Shown: positions 1-7,372 of the stretch, in pieces
Numbering within the stretch: the stretch's first letter is position 1
Layout: each line of letters begins with the position of its first letter
NCBI GenBank assembly: GCA_012841375.1
Contig: DUUV01000024.1
Coordinates: 1-32,086, forward strand
From: Candidatus Fermentithermobacillaceae bacterium
GTDB taxonomy: Bacteria > Bacillota > Sulfobacillia > Fermentithermobacillales > Fermentithermobacillaceae
DNA: 32,086 nucleotides
Direction: 5' to 3'
Made by a program: the position numbers and the translations under genes
The notes under the pieces: generated by a model
Databases searched by the model: none
The model's input: the letters and a program-made list of their open reading frames with translations, nothing else
Told to the model about the DNA's origin: nothing

Positions 1-188
1 GATCGGTGCTTGCAGTTGTTAACCGCCAAAAGGTAACTGTGCCGGGGCATGCCACCGACAAAAAGTCGGTGCTCGCAGTTGCTAACGGACAAAAGATCGG
101 TGCTTGCAGTTGCTAACCGACAAAAGGTAACTGTGCCAGGCCATGTCACCGACAAAAAGTCGGTGTTTGCAGTTGTTAACCGACAAAA
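1..188. repeat. 94-bp tandem duplication with internal hairpins
   Basis: Two head-to-tail copies of a 94-bp unit (1-94 and 95-188) differ at only a few positions, and the left copy may be cut by the window edge. Each unit itself holds two copies of a roughly 30-bp sub-repeat (near 1, 65, 95 and 159) with the core TCGGTGCTTGCAGTTG. Between the sub-repeats lies a perfect 7-bp stem with an A5 loop, CACCGAC-AAAAA-GTCGGTG (53-71 and 147-165). A decayed partial copy may continue to about 235. No gene is evident here. The function is unknown; I see repeat structure only. Confidence 0.85.
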
Positions 189-389
189 GGTAAGTGTTCG
201 AAGTTCCGTCATGGCCGAAAGGTAGCCGAGTCGGTGCCAATAGGCGACGGAGTCGGACTATGCAAGTGACGGGCGGTTCAGAGAGACTGTCAATAGGAGG
301 ACCATCCTGCGGGGAGAGACAGGCCGCGCAAGAAGACTGAGCGAGGTAAGTGAACCTGACGTGCAGGTGCGGGAGTGCACCTTCTGAGT

Positions 390-593
390 TCACGCTGAAG
401 AGGACATTCCGCCATCCAGAGAGTCCGGTTCACCCGTTTCGATCGCGAAGTCCGGGGCACCGTCACCGTTGTAGTTACTGCCTCTTACGACCGTGTCGAA
501 GAAGCCCGGGGACACCCGGACGATAGATCGAGTGTGAAGGCATCCTGCATCCGCGCTCGTGTAGACGATGAGGATATGGCAGTTGTTCCAGCG
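390..593 (-). pseudogene. Possible 3' remnant of a secreted FG-GAP-like protein gene
   Basis: The minus-strand frame ending at 390 reads with strongly G/C-biased third positions over its last 45 or so codons and contains SNYNGDGAPDFAIE. This resembles the Ca-binding DxNGDGxxD motif of FG-GAP or dockerin-like extracellular repeats. No believable start codon with a ribosome binding site precedes it, and the segment upstream loses coding character. It is best read as the decayed C-terminal end of a longer gene, or as chance. The motif and codon bias are seen directly; the family link is inferred from one motif only. Confidence 0.2.
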
Positions 594-789
594 ATGGCAA
601 TTCTCGCCTGTCCTGACCGACCAGCGGGTCCGGAACGAGCCGACCACTCGCGGGTTAGGACATCTGACAGACTCAAGTCAAACCGCCTGTGTATCTTCAC
701 GAGTTATCTACTAATACTCTCGAGGGCACGATCACAAGCAGCCATGCCTCGCTACGAGACATGGCTGCCAGAGGCAGGAGGCGGCTCTT

Positions 790-951
790 CTATCCAACCT
801 CGCAGAAGGGACAGACCAGAGGGAGCATTTCCGAAGCTTTGATCACGTACTCGAAGGCGCTGTTGGCTGAATTGCCGCTGTGCACGCTGACAAAAGCCCG
901 GATCCTCGCATCAGGCGTGGCCGTGCAGATGTCTTCTATGTCTCTGTCCAC
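790..951 (-). CDS. Possible small protein (53 aa), unknown
   Basis: A short minus-strand frame starts at a GTG that follows AAGGGGG by about 9 bases and ends with TAG. Its codons are G/C-biased at the third position and the translation (MDRDIEDICTATPDARIRAF at the start, CPFCEVG at the end) looks protein-like. An in-frame TAG lies a few codons upstream of the start, so it is not the tail of a long open frame. It ends with a CxxC-like CPFC. I recognise no family. It could be a genuine small protein or the end of a decayed gene. Confidence 0.3.
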   Translation of the reverse strand: MDRDIEDICTATPDARIRAFVSVHSGNSANSAFEYVIKASEMLPLVCPFCEVG

Positions 952-1045
952 CCCACGATACCCCCTTGGTTTCAAATAAACCTATGTGGGCCGCATCTCA
1001 TGAAGAACGGACTGACACGGTTCTCAGGCTACCTTGGGAGTACTG

Positions 1046-1145
1046 GGGGCATGTCCCGTCGGGGCTGTAGCATGTCGACATGGCTCTCAGGCCATTTTTG
1101 GGTTCTCGGGGCATGTCCCGTCGGGGCTGTAGCATGTCGACATGG
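1046..1145. repeat. Direct repeat, 38-bp identical core, 62-bp period
   Basis: The 38-bp segment at 1046-1083 recurs identically at 1108-1145. Each copy begins with the near-palindrome GGGGCATGTCCC and ends in the perfect 12-bp palindrome CATGTCGACATG (1071-1082 and 1133-1144). The intervening bases also resemble each other (CTCAGGC and TTCAGGC after each core, and TTCTCAGGCT at 1021 before the first). No coding function is apparent. The element lies about 190 bp upstream of the first plus-strand gene. Confidence 0.85.
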
Positions 1146-1194
1146 TTTTCAGGCTGGCTTTCGGACCGGCGCAATATGACTAAATGGGATTATA

Positions 1195-1228
1195 TCTCGC
1201 GCGAGACAAACCTGGTCCTGACGCGTCA
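1195..1228. promoter_or_regulatory. Two perfect palindromes, candidate operator sites
   Basis: TCTCGCGCGAGA (1195-1206, perfect 12-bp dyad) and TGACGCGTCA (1219-1228, perfect 10-bp dyad) are centred 23 bp apart, about two helical turns. A TATCAT -10-like hexamer follows at 1230-1235, without a recognisable -35. The same TATCAT hexamer is used by the better promoters at 2437 and 28526. Paired dyads on the -35 side of a -10 suggest regulator binding. Regulation of the gene at 1337 is inference. Confidence 0.35.
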
Positions 1229-1336
1229 ATATCATGATAGGATCTAGTGTATCGCCTTCGCTCACGAATGGCGTACCGAAAAGGATCACAAGAATTCTCT
1301 ACTTGCAGCGAGGCGCGAAAGGAGCTACCGGACCAC

Positions 1337-2347
1337 ATGCCAGCTAGGTCTTGGAAACGAATAGCGTTAGGGCTGATCTTATGGATAGCGGTGATGGCTA
1401 TCTTCATGTACCTCTCAGAAGACGCCCCCAAGCTTCATGTATCTTCCGCAAGCGCTATGGAAGAGCACGTGGAGAGCCCGGGCGACGTTGTCTTTGACTA
1501 CGAGACGGAAGATCTGAGGGTATTCGCAGTCACCTCGGGAGAGGGTAAGGATCCCGAGATATTCGCCCTGACAAAGCGCCTGGGGTTTTGGGTCTACGAT
1601 TACCCCTCCAAGGGAAACATCCAGGGAATTACCTGTCTTGGAGACGATGCGTACATTTACCTCCTGCATGAGGCGAATAGAACCCTCCGTCTCGTTGCGG
1701 AAGACGGGACTAGGATAGATCCGGTGGAATCCCGCCCATTGTCCGCAAACGGTGCGGAAAGCACCATGAAGAAGGCCATATCGATACTAAGGATCGGGGA
1801 CTACGCCCATCGCCCCGGCAACTACCGGCTCTTGATTGTGGACGGGACCGGAGGACCGGTCAATGCCAGGACTGACGAATACGATCTGGACTCCATCGCC
1901 TTCTCACTCTGTGGACAGGACGATGGAGACGGCGAGGTCCTGGAGTATACTCCCGAGGAGCTCGCAAGATTTGACGATGACAGAAGCCGGGCAATCGACC
2001 TGTTTGAAGACGCAGTCTCCAGGAGGACACCCACCGAAGCGGTTGTGTTCGAAGGCTCAAGGATGCCTGATACGCAGAAGGACATCTACGCACGGACGAC
2101 TCTGGGCACCTATTACAAGGTAGAAGGGAAGAACAGAGTGTTCCGGTGGGAACACGACATAAGCTACCACCTGGTCATGAACGGAGAGTACAAGGATACC
2201 CTCCTTCGCCACGAAACCAACTATATGAAACACAGCCTCTTCGAGGACGGCTTGAGCTCCATAAGCTCATCGTACAAGGTGGAGCACACGGAAGCGCTGG
2301 ACGACCTGAATCGCGTCTTTCACTTGTTTTTTCCGAGCACACCGTAG
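1337..2347 (+). CDS. Unrecognised membrane-anchored protein
   Basis: The predicted product is 336 residues: a short basic N-terminus (MPARSWKR), one hydrophobic segment at about residues 9-24 (IALGLILWIAVMAIFMYL) and a long soluble domain predicted outside the membrane. The C-terminal domain is acidic and rich in beta-type sequence (for example DDAYIYLLHE and NYRLLIVDG). I recognise no family or catalytic motif. The frame is open back to a GTG at 1247 and an ATG at 1268. I chose 1337 because AAAGGAG precedes it (spacing about 12) and because it puts the basic residues directly before the membrane segment. It stands alone, downstream of repeats and palindromes and about 140 bp before the SPFH gene. 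Confidence 0.7.
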   Translation: MPARSWKRIALGLILWIAVMAIFMYLSEDAPKLHVSSASAMEEHVESPGDVVFDYETEDLRVFAVTSGEGKDPEIFALTKRLGFWVYDYPSKGNIQGITCLGDDAYIYLLHEANRTLRLVAEDGTRIDPVESRPLSANGAESTMKKAISILRIGDYAHRPGNYRLLIVDGTGGPVNARTDEYDLDSIAFSLCGQDDGDGEVLEYTPEELARFDDDRSRAIDLFEDAVSRRTPTEAVVFEGSRMPDTQKDIYARTTLGTYYKVEGKNRVFRWEHDISYHLVMNGEYKDTLLRHETNYMKHSLFEDGLSSISSSYKVEHTEALDDLNRVFHLFFPSTP

Positions 2348-2414
2348 ACTCGACATCAAGCTCGGCCACAACCCTACGTGGCGCAGATGTATGCCGAACC
2401 AAGTGATAATGGGA

Positions 2415-2442
2415 TTGACCAAGGCGCCGGATGAGATATCAT
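2415..2442 (+). promoter_or_regulatory. Sigma-A-type promoter for the SPFH gene
   Basis: TTGACC (2415-2420) and TATCAT (2437-2442) are separated by 16 bp and match the consensus at five of six positions each. The start codon of the SPFH gene follows at 2491, behind a strong AGGAGGG. This is prediction from sequence only. Confidence 0.55.
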
Positions 2443-2490
2443 ATTGATAGCATTAACATAGCAATGTCTCTGTATTAGGAGGGAATCGGC

Positions 2491-3495
2491 ATGAAAGCCC
2501 GCTATACCGAGGAGATCGAACTCAAGGCGCCAAACGGGATGGGCATGCTCATAGTGAGTATCATGCTCGTGCTCTTGGACATAGCGGTTATCGTTCTGGG
2601 AGCGTTCCTCGTCTCCCGGGACGTCACGGCTCCAGGAACCATCCTGCTCATCGTGGGTATCCTGTACTCTCTCGTGTGCTGGATACCTTTCCTGGGACTC
2701 AAAGTCCTGAAGCCCCAGGAAGCCCTTGTCCTCACTCTGTTCGGCAAGTACATCGGTACCCTCAAGGGTGAAGGGTTCTTCTACGTGAACCCGTTCTGCG
2801 TGGCAGTCAACCCGGCGGCAGGCGCAGGCACGGCAACGGGAACCGAAGACGAAAATCCCGTGGTTAAGTCAGCCGGCCGGTCAGCCAACGTCTCTCTTCG
2901 CGTCCCAAACAAGGTCATCTCCCTAAAGGCCATGACCCTCAATAACAACAAGCAGAAGGTCAACGACGAGCTTGGCAACCCTGTAGAGATCGGGGTCGTG
3001 GTGATCTGGCGCGTGGTCAATACGGTCAAAGCAGTGTTCAACGTGGACAACTACAAGGCCTTTCTGTCCATACAGTGCGACGCCGCGCTCCGTGACATCG
3101 CCAGGCTGTATCCCTACGATGTGGAAGAAAACGGCGAGATGAGCCTCCGCGGGAGCAGCCGCGAAGTCGCCGACAGGCTGAGGGCCGAGTTGCAGTCGCG
3201 AGTGGAAATCGCGGGGCTTGAGGTGATGGAAGCCAGGATCACTCATCTTGCCTACGCCCCCGAAATCGCGGCCGCGATGCTTCAGAGGCAGCAAGCCTCC
3301 GCCATCATCGCAGCGAGAAAGATGATAGTGGATGGCGCGGTGGGGATGGTCGAGATGGCCCTCAACAAACTCGGTGAGAACAACGTCGTTCACCTCGATG
3401 AGGAGAGAAAGGCTGCCATGGTCAGCAACCTGCTGGTTGTGCTGTGCGGCAATAGAGACGCCCAGCCTGTAGTCAATAGCGGAAGCCTATACTGA
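2491..3495 (+). CDS. SPFH-domain (stomatin/prohibitin-like) membrane protein
   Basis: This 334-residue protein has two N-terminal hydrophobic segments (about 17-41 and 48-70), followed by a band-7/SPFH-type domain that begins around LKPQEALVLTLFGKYIGT (73-90) and includes a beta-rich stretch and VIWRV (about 171-175). A helical C-terminal region rich in Ala, Arg and Gln follows (about residues 225-300), as in the oligomerising helix of the family. SPFH proteins assemble into membrane-bound rings that organise membranes or proteases. The specific role here is unknown. The start is fixed by AGGAGGG about 8 bases upstream. Only 3 bp separate it from the ribbon-helix-helix gene, so the two are probably co-transcribed. 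Confidence 0.85.
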   Translation: MKARYTEEIELKAPNGMGMLIVSIMLVLLDIAVIVLGAFLVSRDVTAPGTILLIVGILYSLVCWIPFLGLKVLKPQEALVLTLFGKYIGTLKGEGFFYVNPFCVAVNPAAGAGTATGTEDENPVVKSAGRSANVSLRVPNKVISLKAMTLNNNKQKVNDELGNPVEIGVVVIWRVVNTVKAVFNVDNYKAFLSIQCDAALRDIARLYPYDVEENGEMSLRGSSREVADRLRAELQSRVEIAGLEVMEARITHLAYAPEIAAAMLQRQQASAIIAARKMIVDGAVGMVEMALNKLGENNVVHLDEERKAAMVSNLLVVLCGNRDAQPVVNSGSLY

Positions 3496-3498
3496 GTC

Positions 3499-3702
3499 AT
3501 GGATAGAAAGAACGATAAGGACAAGAAACAGGTACTGCTACGCCTATCGGCCACGCTATGGAGGGAGATCGCCGCATGGGCCGAAGAGGACTTCCGCTCG
3601 GTAAACGGCCAGATCGAGTACCTCCTCACAGAATCTGTTAGAAGGCGCAGAAGGTCGCGATCGGACGGCGGGAAGGGTCTTCCTGACAAGGCGTCATCCT
3701 GA
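3499..3702 (+). CDS. Small ribbon-helix-helix (Arc-type) protein
   Basis: The product has 67 residues. After a charged N-terminus, KQVLLRLSATLWREIAAWAE fits the beta-strand plus first helix of the Arc/MetJ ribbon-helix-helix fold. SVNGQIEYLLTESVRRR fits the turn and second helix, and a basic disordered tail follows. Such proteins bind DNA as dimers, often as autoregulators. The gene follows the SPFH gene after 3 bp. From memory, small Arc-like proteins with an RSVNGQIEYLL-type helix recur next to SPFH genes in Gram-positive bacteria, so the pair is likely a functional unit rather than a toxin-antitoxin system. No toxin gene is adjacent. The role is inferred. Confidence 0.75.
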   Translation: MDRKNDKDKKQVLLRLSATLWREIAAWAEEDFRSVNGQIEYLLTESVRRRRRSRSDGGKGLPDKASS

Positions 3703-3929
3703 CAAAGTTCCCCGGCATCTCAAGGCGGTGTTGCCTGCGACAGCGGGAGATGAGTAGACCACGTCTCCGGTCTCGAAGGTCGGGCGACTTGAGGCGTGCC
3801 GCCGGGTATGGAAGCATCCAGTTAGCTAATGGATTCGGAGGAGGCGTGGATACCGGCTAGGCCTGATACCGAGAAGGTAGCGAACGAAGATGAGGTACTA
3901 GACACCGGCGTGACTCCTGCGGAGAGCGT
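3703..3929 (+). other. Gene-less stretch resembling group II intron domain I RNA
   Basis: This 227-bp stretch lies between the convergent SPFH/RHH genes and truA. It has no open frame of note and no obvious intrinsic terminator for either side. Purine-rich segments such as GGATACCGGCTAGGCCTGAT (3849-3868), GCGAACGAAGATGAGGTAC (3880-3898) and GGCGTGACTCCTGCGGAGAG (3907-3926) remind me of the 5' domain of bacterial group II introns. No intron-encoded reverse transcriptase and no domain V were found, so it would be a truncated remnant. This is pattern memory only, not an alignment. Confidence 0.3.
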
Positions 3930-4733
3930 TCAAGATGATCGGCCGCAAGACACATGAGTCCTGAACGCCACCTCCTCCAGGCACAGGCCCTTCCCCGGGG
4001 CGCACTGCCCGGCCCGGCCTAACCCGGGCTCTTCCAGGAGACGCTTCACCGTGCTCTTAGGAAGCTTGCCCCTCCCCACGTCGATAAGCGTGCCAACGAT
4101 AAGTCGCACCATCTTGTAGAGAAAACCGTCGGCGGTTATCCAAAACTCCCACATCTCTCCCCGGGATCCCCCGGACTTCCTCACCCATCGGGCTTTCATG
4201 ACTTCCCTGACGGTCGTCACGGCCGAGGACCCGGTTGCCCTCAAGGAGGCGAAGTCATGCCGTCCAATAAGCCAAGAAGCCTCTTCCTCCATGAGCCCCA
4301 AATCTAGTGGCCCCGGCCACCGGTAGGTGTACCTGTCCCAAAGGACGTCGGGCCTCTCTCCCCGCCATATCCGGTAGCAGTAGGTCTTTGAGACTGCGTC
4401 TTTCTGGGGATCGAACCCTTCATCCACTCTGTCGGCCGAGGAGATGATCACATCGCGAGGCAAGAAAGGGGTGACTGCGCCCGGGATTTTCGATGCCGGA
4501 ATGCCGCTCTCTGTCAAGAAGGAGATTACCTGACCTCTCGCGTGGACTCCCGCGTCGGTCCGTCCGGCAGCCTTGACGGTGACGGGATGCCCGACGAGCT
4601 CCCCCAGGGCTTGCTCCAAGACACCTTGAACGGTACGGCCCTTCGCCTGCCGCTGAAACCCGAGGAAGTCGGTCCCGTCGTACTGAACTGTGGCCCTTAT
4701 TCTGCGCCGCTGGCTGACTCCTGGTTCTACCAT
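3930..4733 (-). CDS. truA: tRNA pseudouridine(38-40) synthase TruA
   Basis: TruA isomerises uridines 38-40 of the tRNA anticodon arm to pseudouridine. The 267-residue product has the usual length. The N-terminal VQYDGTDFLGFQRQ (16-29) is typical, and the signature GRTDAGVHARGQV (57-69) contains the catalytic Asp60. The start ATG follows GGAAGGTGG at suitable spacing. It is the last gene of the minus-strand super-operon, 114 bp downstream of ecfT. The tail RTHVSCGRSS after the conserved EEV region looks extra. In many clostridia rplM and rpsI follow truA, but here they do not. Confidence 0.95.
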   Translation of the reverse strand: MVEPGVSQRRRIRATVQYDGTDFLGFQRQAKGRTVQGVLEQALGELVGHPVTVKAAGRTDAGVHARGQVISFLTESGIPASKIPGAVTPFLPRDVIISSADRVDEGFDPQKDAVSKTYCYRIWRGERPDVLWDRYTYRWPGPLDLGLMEEEASWLIGRHDFASLRATGSSAVTTVREVMKARWVRKSGGSRGEMWEFWITADGFLYKMVRLIVGTLIDVGRGKLPKSTVKRLLEEPGLGRAGQCAPGKGLCLEEVAFRTHVSCGRSS

Positions 4734-4847
4734 AGCGCCACCTTCCGCGGGGCAAGCCAGGTTCGGGCCTCAAGTGGTCTTTGAGACATCTTCGAGATAG
4801 TCATCGGGGTTGTCTCCATAGCACCCACCCCCAGAACCCGGCACCCG

Positions 4848-5672
4848 CTACACCCGGCTGACGACCGGGCCGAACCTAATCCTGACCACGATAACCAAGG
4901 CGGCGATCACGATGACCAGGCCGAAAGCTACAAAGTCCCTGGCAGCCATGCGAAGCTGGCGCATCCTGGTGCGCCCTTCTCCACCTCTGTAGCACCTTGC
5001 CTCCATTGCCATGGCCAGGTCGTCGGCCCTTCGGAAAGCGCTCACGAACAGGGGGACCAGGAGCGGCACAAGACTCTTCGCCCGCTTCACCATATTTCCC
5101 GACTCAAAATCGGCCCCTCTGGCCATCTGGGCTTTCATGATCCGTTCGGCCTCTTCCAAGAGGGTGGGGATGAAGCGAAGGGCGATCGTCATCATCATCG
5201 CCAGCTCGTGGGCGGGAACACCCAGACGGGTGAAGGGTTTCAGGATATCTTCCAGCCCGTCGGTCAGCTCGATGGGCGAGGTGGTGAGCGTGAGGAGCGA
5301 CGTGAACATGATGAGGATGACCAGCCGCACTCCGATGAAGAGCCCCTGGATCAGTCCGGCCCAGGTTGCTGTGAACGACCCTATCTTGAATATCGCCGGC
5401 CCGGGAGTGAGAAACAGGTGTAGGACCATGGTGAACGCCATGATGAACAGTATGGGGCGTAGACCCCTGATCAGAAGCCTCACGGGCACCTTGGACGCGG
5501 CTATCGCCAGTCCCGCGAAAGCCCCCATGATGGCAAAAGCGTAGAAGTTGTTCCCCACGAAGAGGACGACCATGAACACCACGGAAATGAGGATCTTGGC
5601 CCGCGGGTCCATGGCATGGACCGGCGACGAAGCCGGGTAATACTGTCCCATGATAACGCCGGATGACATCAT
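4848..5672 (-). CDS. ecfT: ECF transporter transmembrane subunit EcfT
   Basis: EcfT is the membrane coupling subunit that joins the two ATPases to interchangeable substrate-binding S components for vitamin and metal uptake. The 274 residues include five or so hydrophobic segments (for example ILISVVFMVVLFVGNNFYAF). The cytoplasmic coupling motifs are recognisable as MARGADF (Ala-Arg-Gly) and MEARCYRGG. Its ATG overlaps the TGA of ecfA2 (ATGA), indicating translational coupling. A start at the later ATG (MGQYYP) is also possible. No S component is encoded nearby, so this is a shared (group II) module. Confidence 0.93.
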   Translation of the reverse strand: MMSSGVIMGQYYPASSPVHAMDPRAKILISVVFMVVLFVGNNFYAFAIMGAFAGLAIAASKVPVRLLIRGLRPILFIMAFTMVLHLFLTPGPAIFKIGSFTATWAGLIQGLFIGVRLVILIMFTSLLTLTTSPIELTDGLEDILKPFTRLGVPAHELAMMMTIALRFIPTLLEEAERIMKAQMARGADFESGNMVKRAKSLVPLLVPLFVSAFRRADDLAMAMEARCYRGGEGRTRMRQLRMAARDFVAFGLVIVIAALVIVVRIRFGPVVSRV

Positions 5673-6532
5673 GAGAGGACCGGAGCCTCCTTCCCCAGCT
5701 CCCTGAGTATCTCCTTGAGAGCCTCGTCAACATTTACTATGTCGGTCCTCACGTTCCATCCGCGCTCCCTGAGCTTCTCCATGAGGTTCACGACGTCGGG
5801 CGCCCTGAGTCCGATCTTCTTCACGAACTCGTTCCTCGAGAAGACCTCTCTGGGAGTCCCGTCGGCCACAAGTTCTCCCTTGTTTAGCACCAAGAGCCTC
5901 CCACACAGCCTGGCGACATCCTCCATGTTGTGGGATACCAGGATAACCGTCATCCCGCCGCGGTGCATCTCTTGAATGCGGGAAAGGATTCCGTCTCGCC
6001 CCCTGGGGTCCAATCCGGCTGCAGGCTCGTCCAATATCAGTACCTCGGGCTTCATGGCTGCGACACCCGCGATGGCCACGCGCCGGAGCTGCCCGCCAGA
6101 AAGCTCAAAGGGCGACCTGTCCAGGAGGTCCGCCGGCAACCCTACCATCCTTGCGGCTTCCTCGACCCGCTCCATTACTTCTCTCTCGGAAAGGCCGAGG
6201 TTGCGCGGGCCAAAAGCGATGTCCTGCCGCACTGTCTCCTCGAAAACCTGTTGCTCGGCGTACTGGAACACAAGCCCCACCCGCTGCCGGAGTTTCCGGA
6301 GGCTCATCCCTTTGTCCCAGATGTTCTGACCGTCCACAAGCACCTCTCCGGACGTAGGTTTCAGGAGACCGTTTAGGTGCTGTATGAGCGTTGACTTGCC
6401 CGACCCGGTCGGACCGATGAGCCCGACAAACTCGCCGTTATCGATGCGGAAGCTGACGTCCTTAAGCGCCACGGCCTCTGACGTGCTTCCCCTGTGGTAT
6501 ATGTGAGTTAAGCTCCTGACTTCAATCGGCAT
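5669..6532 (-). CDS. ecfA2: ECF transporter ATPase EcfA2
   Basis: This is the second ATP-binding subunit of the energy-coupling factor complex (287 residues). It shows the Walker A motif GPTGSGKST (40-48), Q-loop Gln90, signature LSGGQ (144-148), Walker B LILDEP (165-170) and switch His200 (VSHNM). [10 protein letters not shown] follows Walker B, as in EcfA2 proteins. The start ATG is preceded by GGTGGAAG and lies inside the end of ecfA1 (25-bp overlap). The C-terminal extension after residue 230 is of the type that forms the EcfA dimer interface. Confidence 0.94.
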   Translation of the reverse strand: MPIEVRSLTHIYHRGSTSEAVALKDVSFRIDNGEFVGLIGPTGSGKSTLIQHLNGLLKPTSGEVLVDGQNIWDKGMSLRKLRQRVGLVFQYAEQQVFEETVRQDIAFGPRNLGLSEREVMERVEEAARMVGLPADLLDRSPFELSGGQLRRVAIAGVAAMKPEVLILDEPAAGLDPRGRDGILSRIQEMHRGGMTVILVSHNMEDVARLCGRLLVLNKGELVADGTPREVFSRNEFVKKIGLRAPDVVNLMEKLRERGWNVRTDIVNVDEALKEILRELGKEAPVLS

Positions 6533-7365
6533 AGTTCTTCCACCAATTCCTCGACAGAAAGGGCGTCGGGCCGCACGGATACGCCGGCTCTTCCCAAGGC
6601 TTCCGACAGACGACCCAGAGGCGGGACGTCCAGACCCAGGCTTACCAGCTTCTCTTTCTCCAGAAACACTTCTCTCGGCGGACCCTCCATTATTACTCTC
6701 CCTTGGTCCATGACCAGTACCCTGTCTGCGTAAAGAGCTTCATCCATGTAGTGGGTGATATGGATGATGGTAATCCCGTGCTTCTTGTTGAGGTCAAGGA
6801 CTGTCTTCATGACTTCTTCTCGGCCCCTGGGGTCGAGCATGGCCGTCGGTTCATCCAATACGATACAGCCCGGACGCATGGCGAGGACGCCCGCTATGGC
6901 GACCCTTTGCTTCTGCCCGCCCGAGAGAAGGTGGGGGGCGTGCCTGCGCATATGAGCCATGTCTACAGACGTAAGTGCCTCATCCACTCTCTGGCGGATG
7001 GCTGCGGGCTCGACGCCCAGGTTCTCGGGTCCGAACGCGACGTCTTCCTCGACGACTGTCGCTACGATCTGGTTGTCGGGGTTTTGGAACACCATCCCCG
7101 CGTTCCGCCGGATCTCCCACGTGAGTTTCTCGTCTTTGGTGTTCATCCCAAATACCCAGACATCGCCGGACTCAGGCAAGAGGAGCACGTTAAAATGCTT
7201 AGCCAGGGTAGACTTGCCCGACCCGTTGGGCCCGATGATCGCGAGGAACTCTCCCCGCGACACCTTCGCATCCACCCCGGCCAACGCCGTTACGTACTCT
7301 TTGTCCCCTAACTCGTACCGGTGATAAAGACCCCTCGCCTCTATGGTCCCGGTATCTTCGGCCAT
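6508..7365 (-). CDS. ecfA1: ECF transporter ATPase EcfA1
   Basis: This is the first ATPase of the ECF module (285 residues from the ATG; a GTG one codon upstream at 7368 is an alternative). It shows Walker [10 protein letters not shown] (45-53), Q-loop around Gln94 (VFQNPDNQ), signature LSGGQ (147-151), Walker [15 protein letters not shown] (169-182) and His205. The VFQNPDNQ stretch is characteristic of EcfA1. The gene follows rplQ by only a few bases, as in most Bacillota, so transporter supply is tied to ribosome synthesis. The ribosome binding site is weak. Confidence 0.94.
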   Translation of the reverse strand: MAEDTGTIEARGLYHRYELGDKEYVTALAGVDAKVSRGEFLAIIGPNGSGKSTLAKHFNVLLLPESGDVWVFGMNTKDEKLTWEIRRNAGMVFQNPDNQIVATVVEEDVAFGPENLGVEPAAIRQRVDEALTSVDMAHMRRHAPHLLSGGQKQRVAIAGVLAMRPGCIVLDEPTAMLDPRGREEVMKTVLDLNKKHGITIIHITHYMDEALYADRVLVMDQGRVIMEGPPREVFLEKEKLVSLGLDVPPLGRLSEALGRAGVSVRPDALSVEELVEELCRLKSGA

Positions 7366-7372
7366 CACACCG

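Larger units (their letters stand above)
189..1336. other. Long intergenic region, repeat-rich, no convincing gene
   Basis: No open frame here has all the marks of a conserved gene. The region holds a nested inverted repeat (GTGAAC at 350-355 with GTTCAC at 388-393, enclosing AGGTGC 365-370 with GCACCT 377-382), an 8-bp inverted repeat CAGCCATG/CATGGCTG (739-746 and 760-767), a direct repeat at 1046-1145, and two palindromes at 1195-1228. Two short minus-strand frames (390-647 and 790-951) have gene-like third-position G+C and are listed separately as doubtful. Confidence 0.6.

Noticed and set aside
1-188. CRISPR array
   Set aside because: There are only four sub-repeats with alternating 64 and 30 bp spacing. 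The intervening sequence is itself repeated rather than unique, and no cas genes are present.
880-1179. 99-codon plus-strand frame across the 62-bp repeat
   Set aside because: It has no ribosome binding site. The translation is a product of the direct repeat in different frames (62 is not a multiple of three), arguing against coding selection.
3499-3702. Antitoxin of a toxin-antitoxin pair
   Set aside because: The fold fits an antitoxin, but no toxin-like gene is adjacent. The close partner is an SPFH membrane protein, so a toxin-antitoxin call is not supported.
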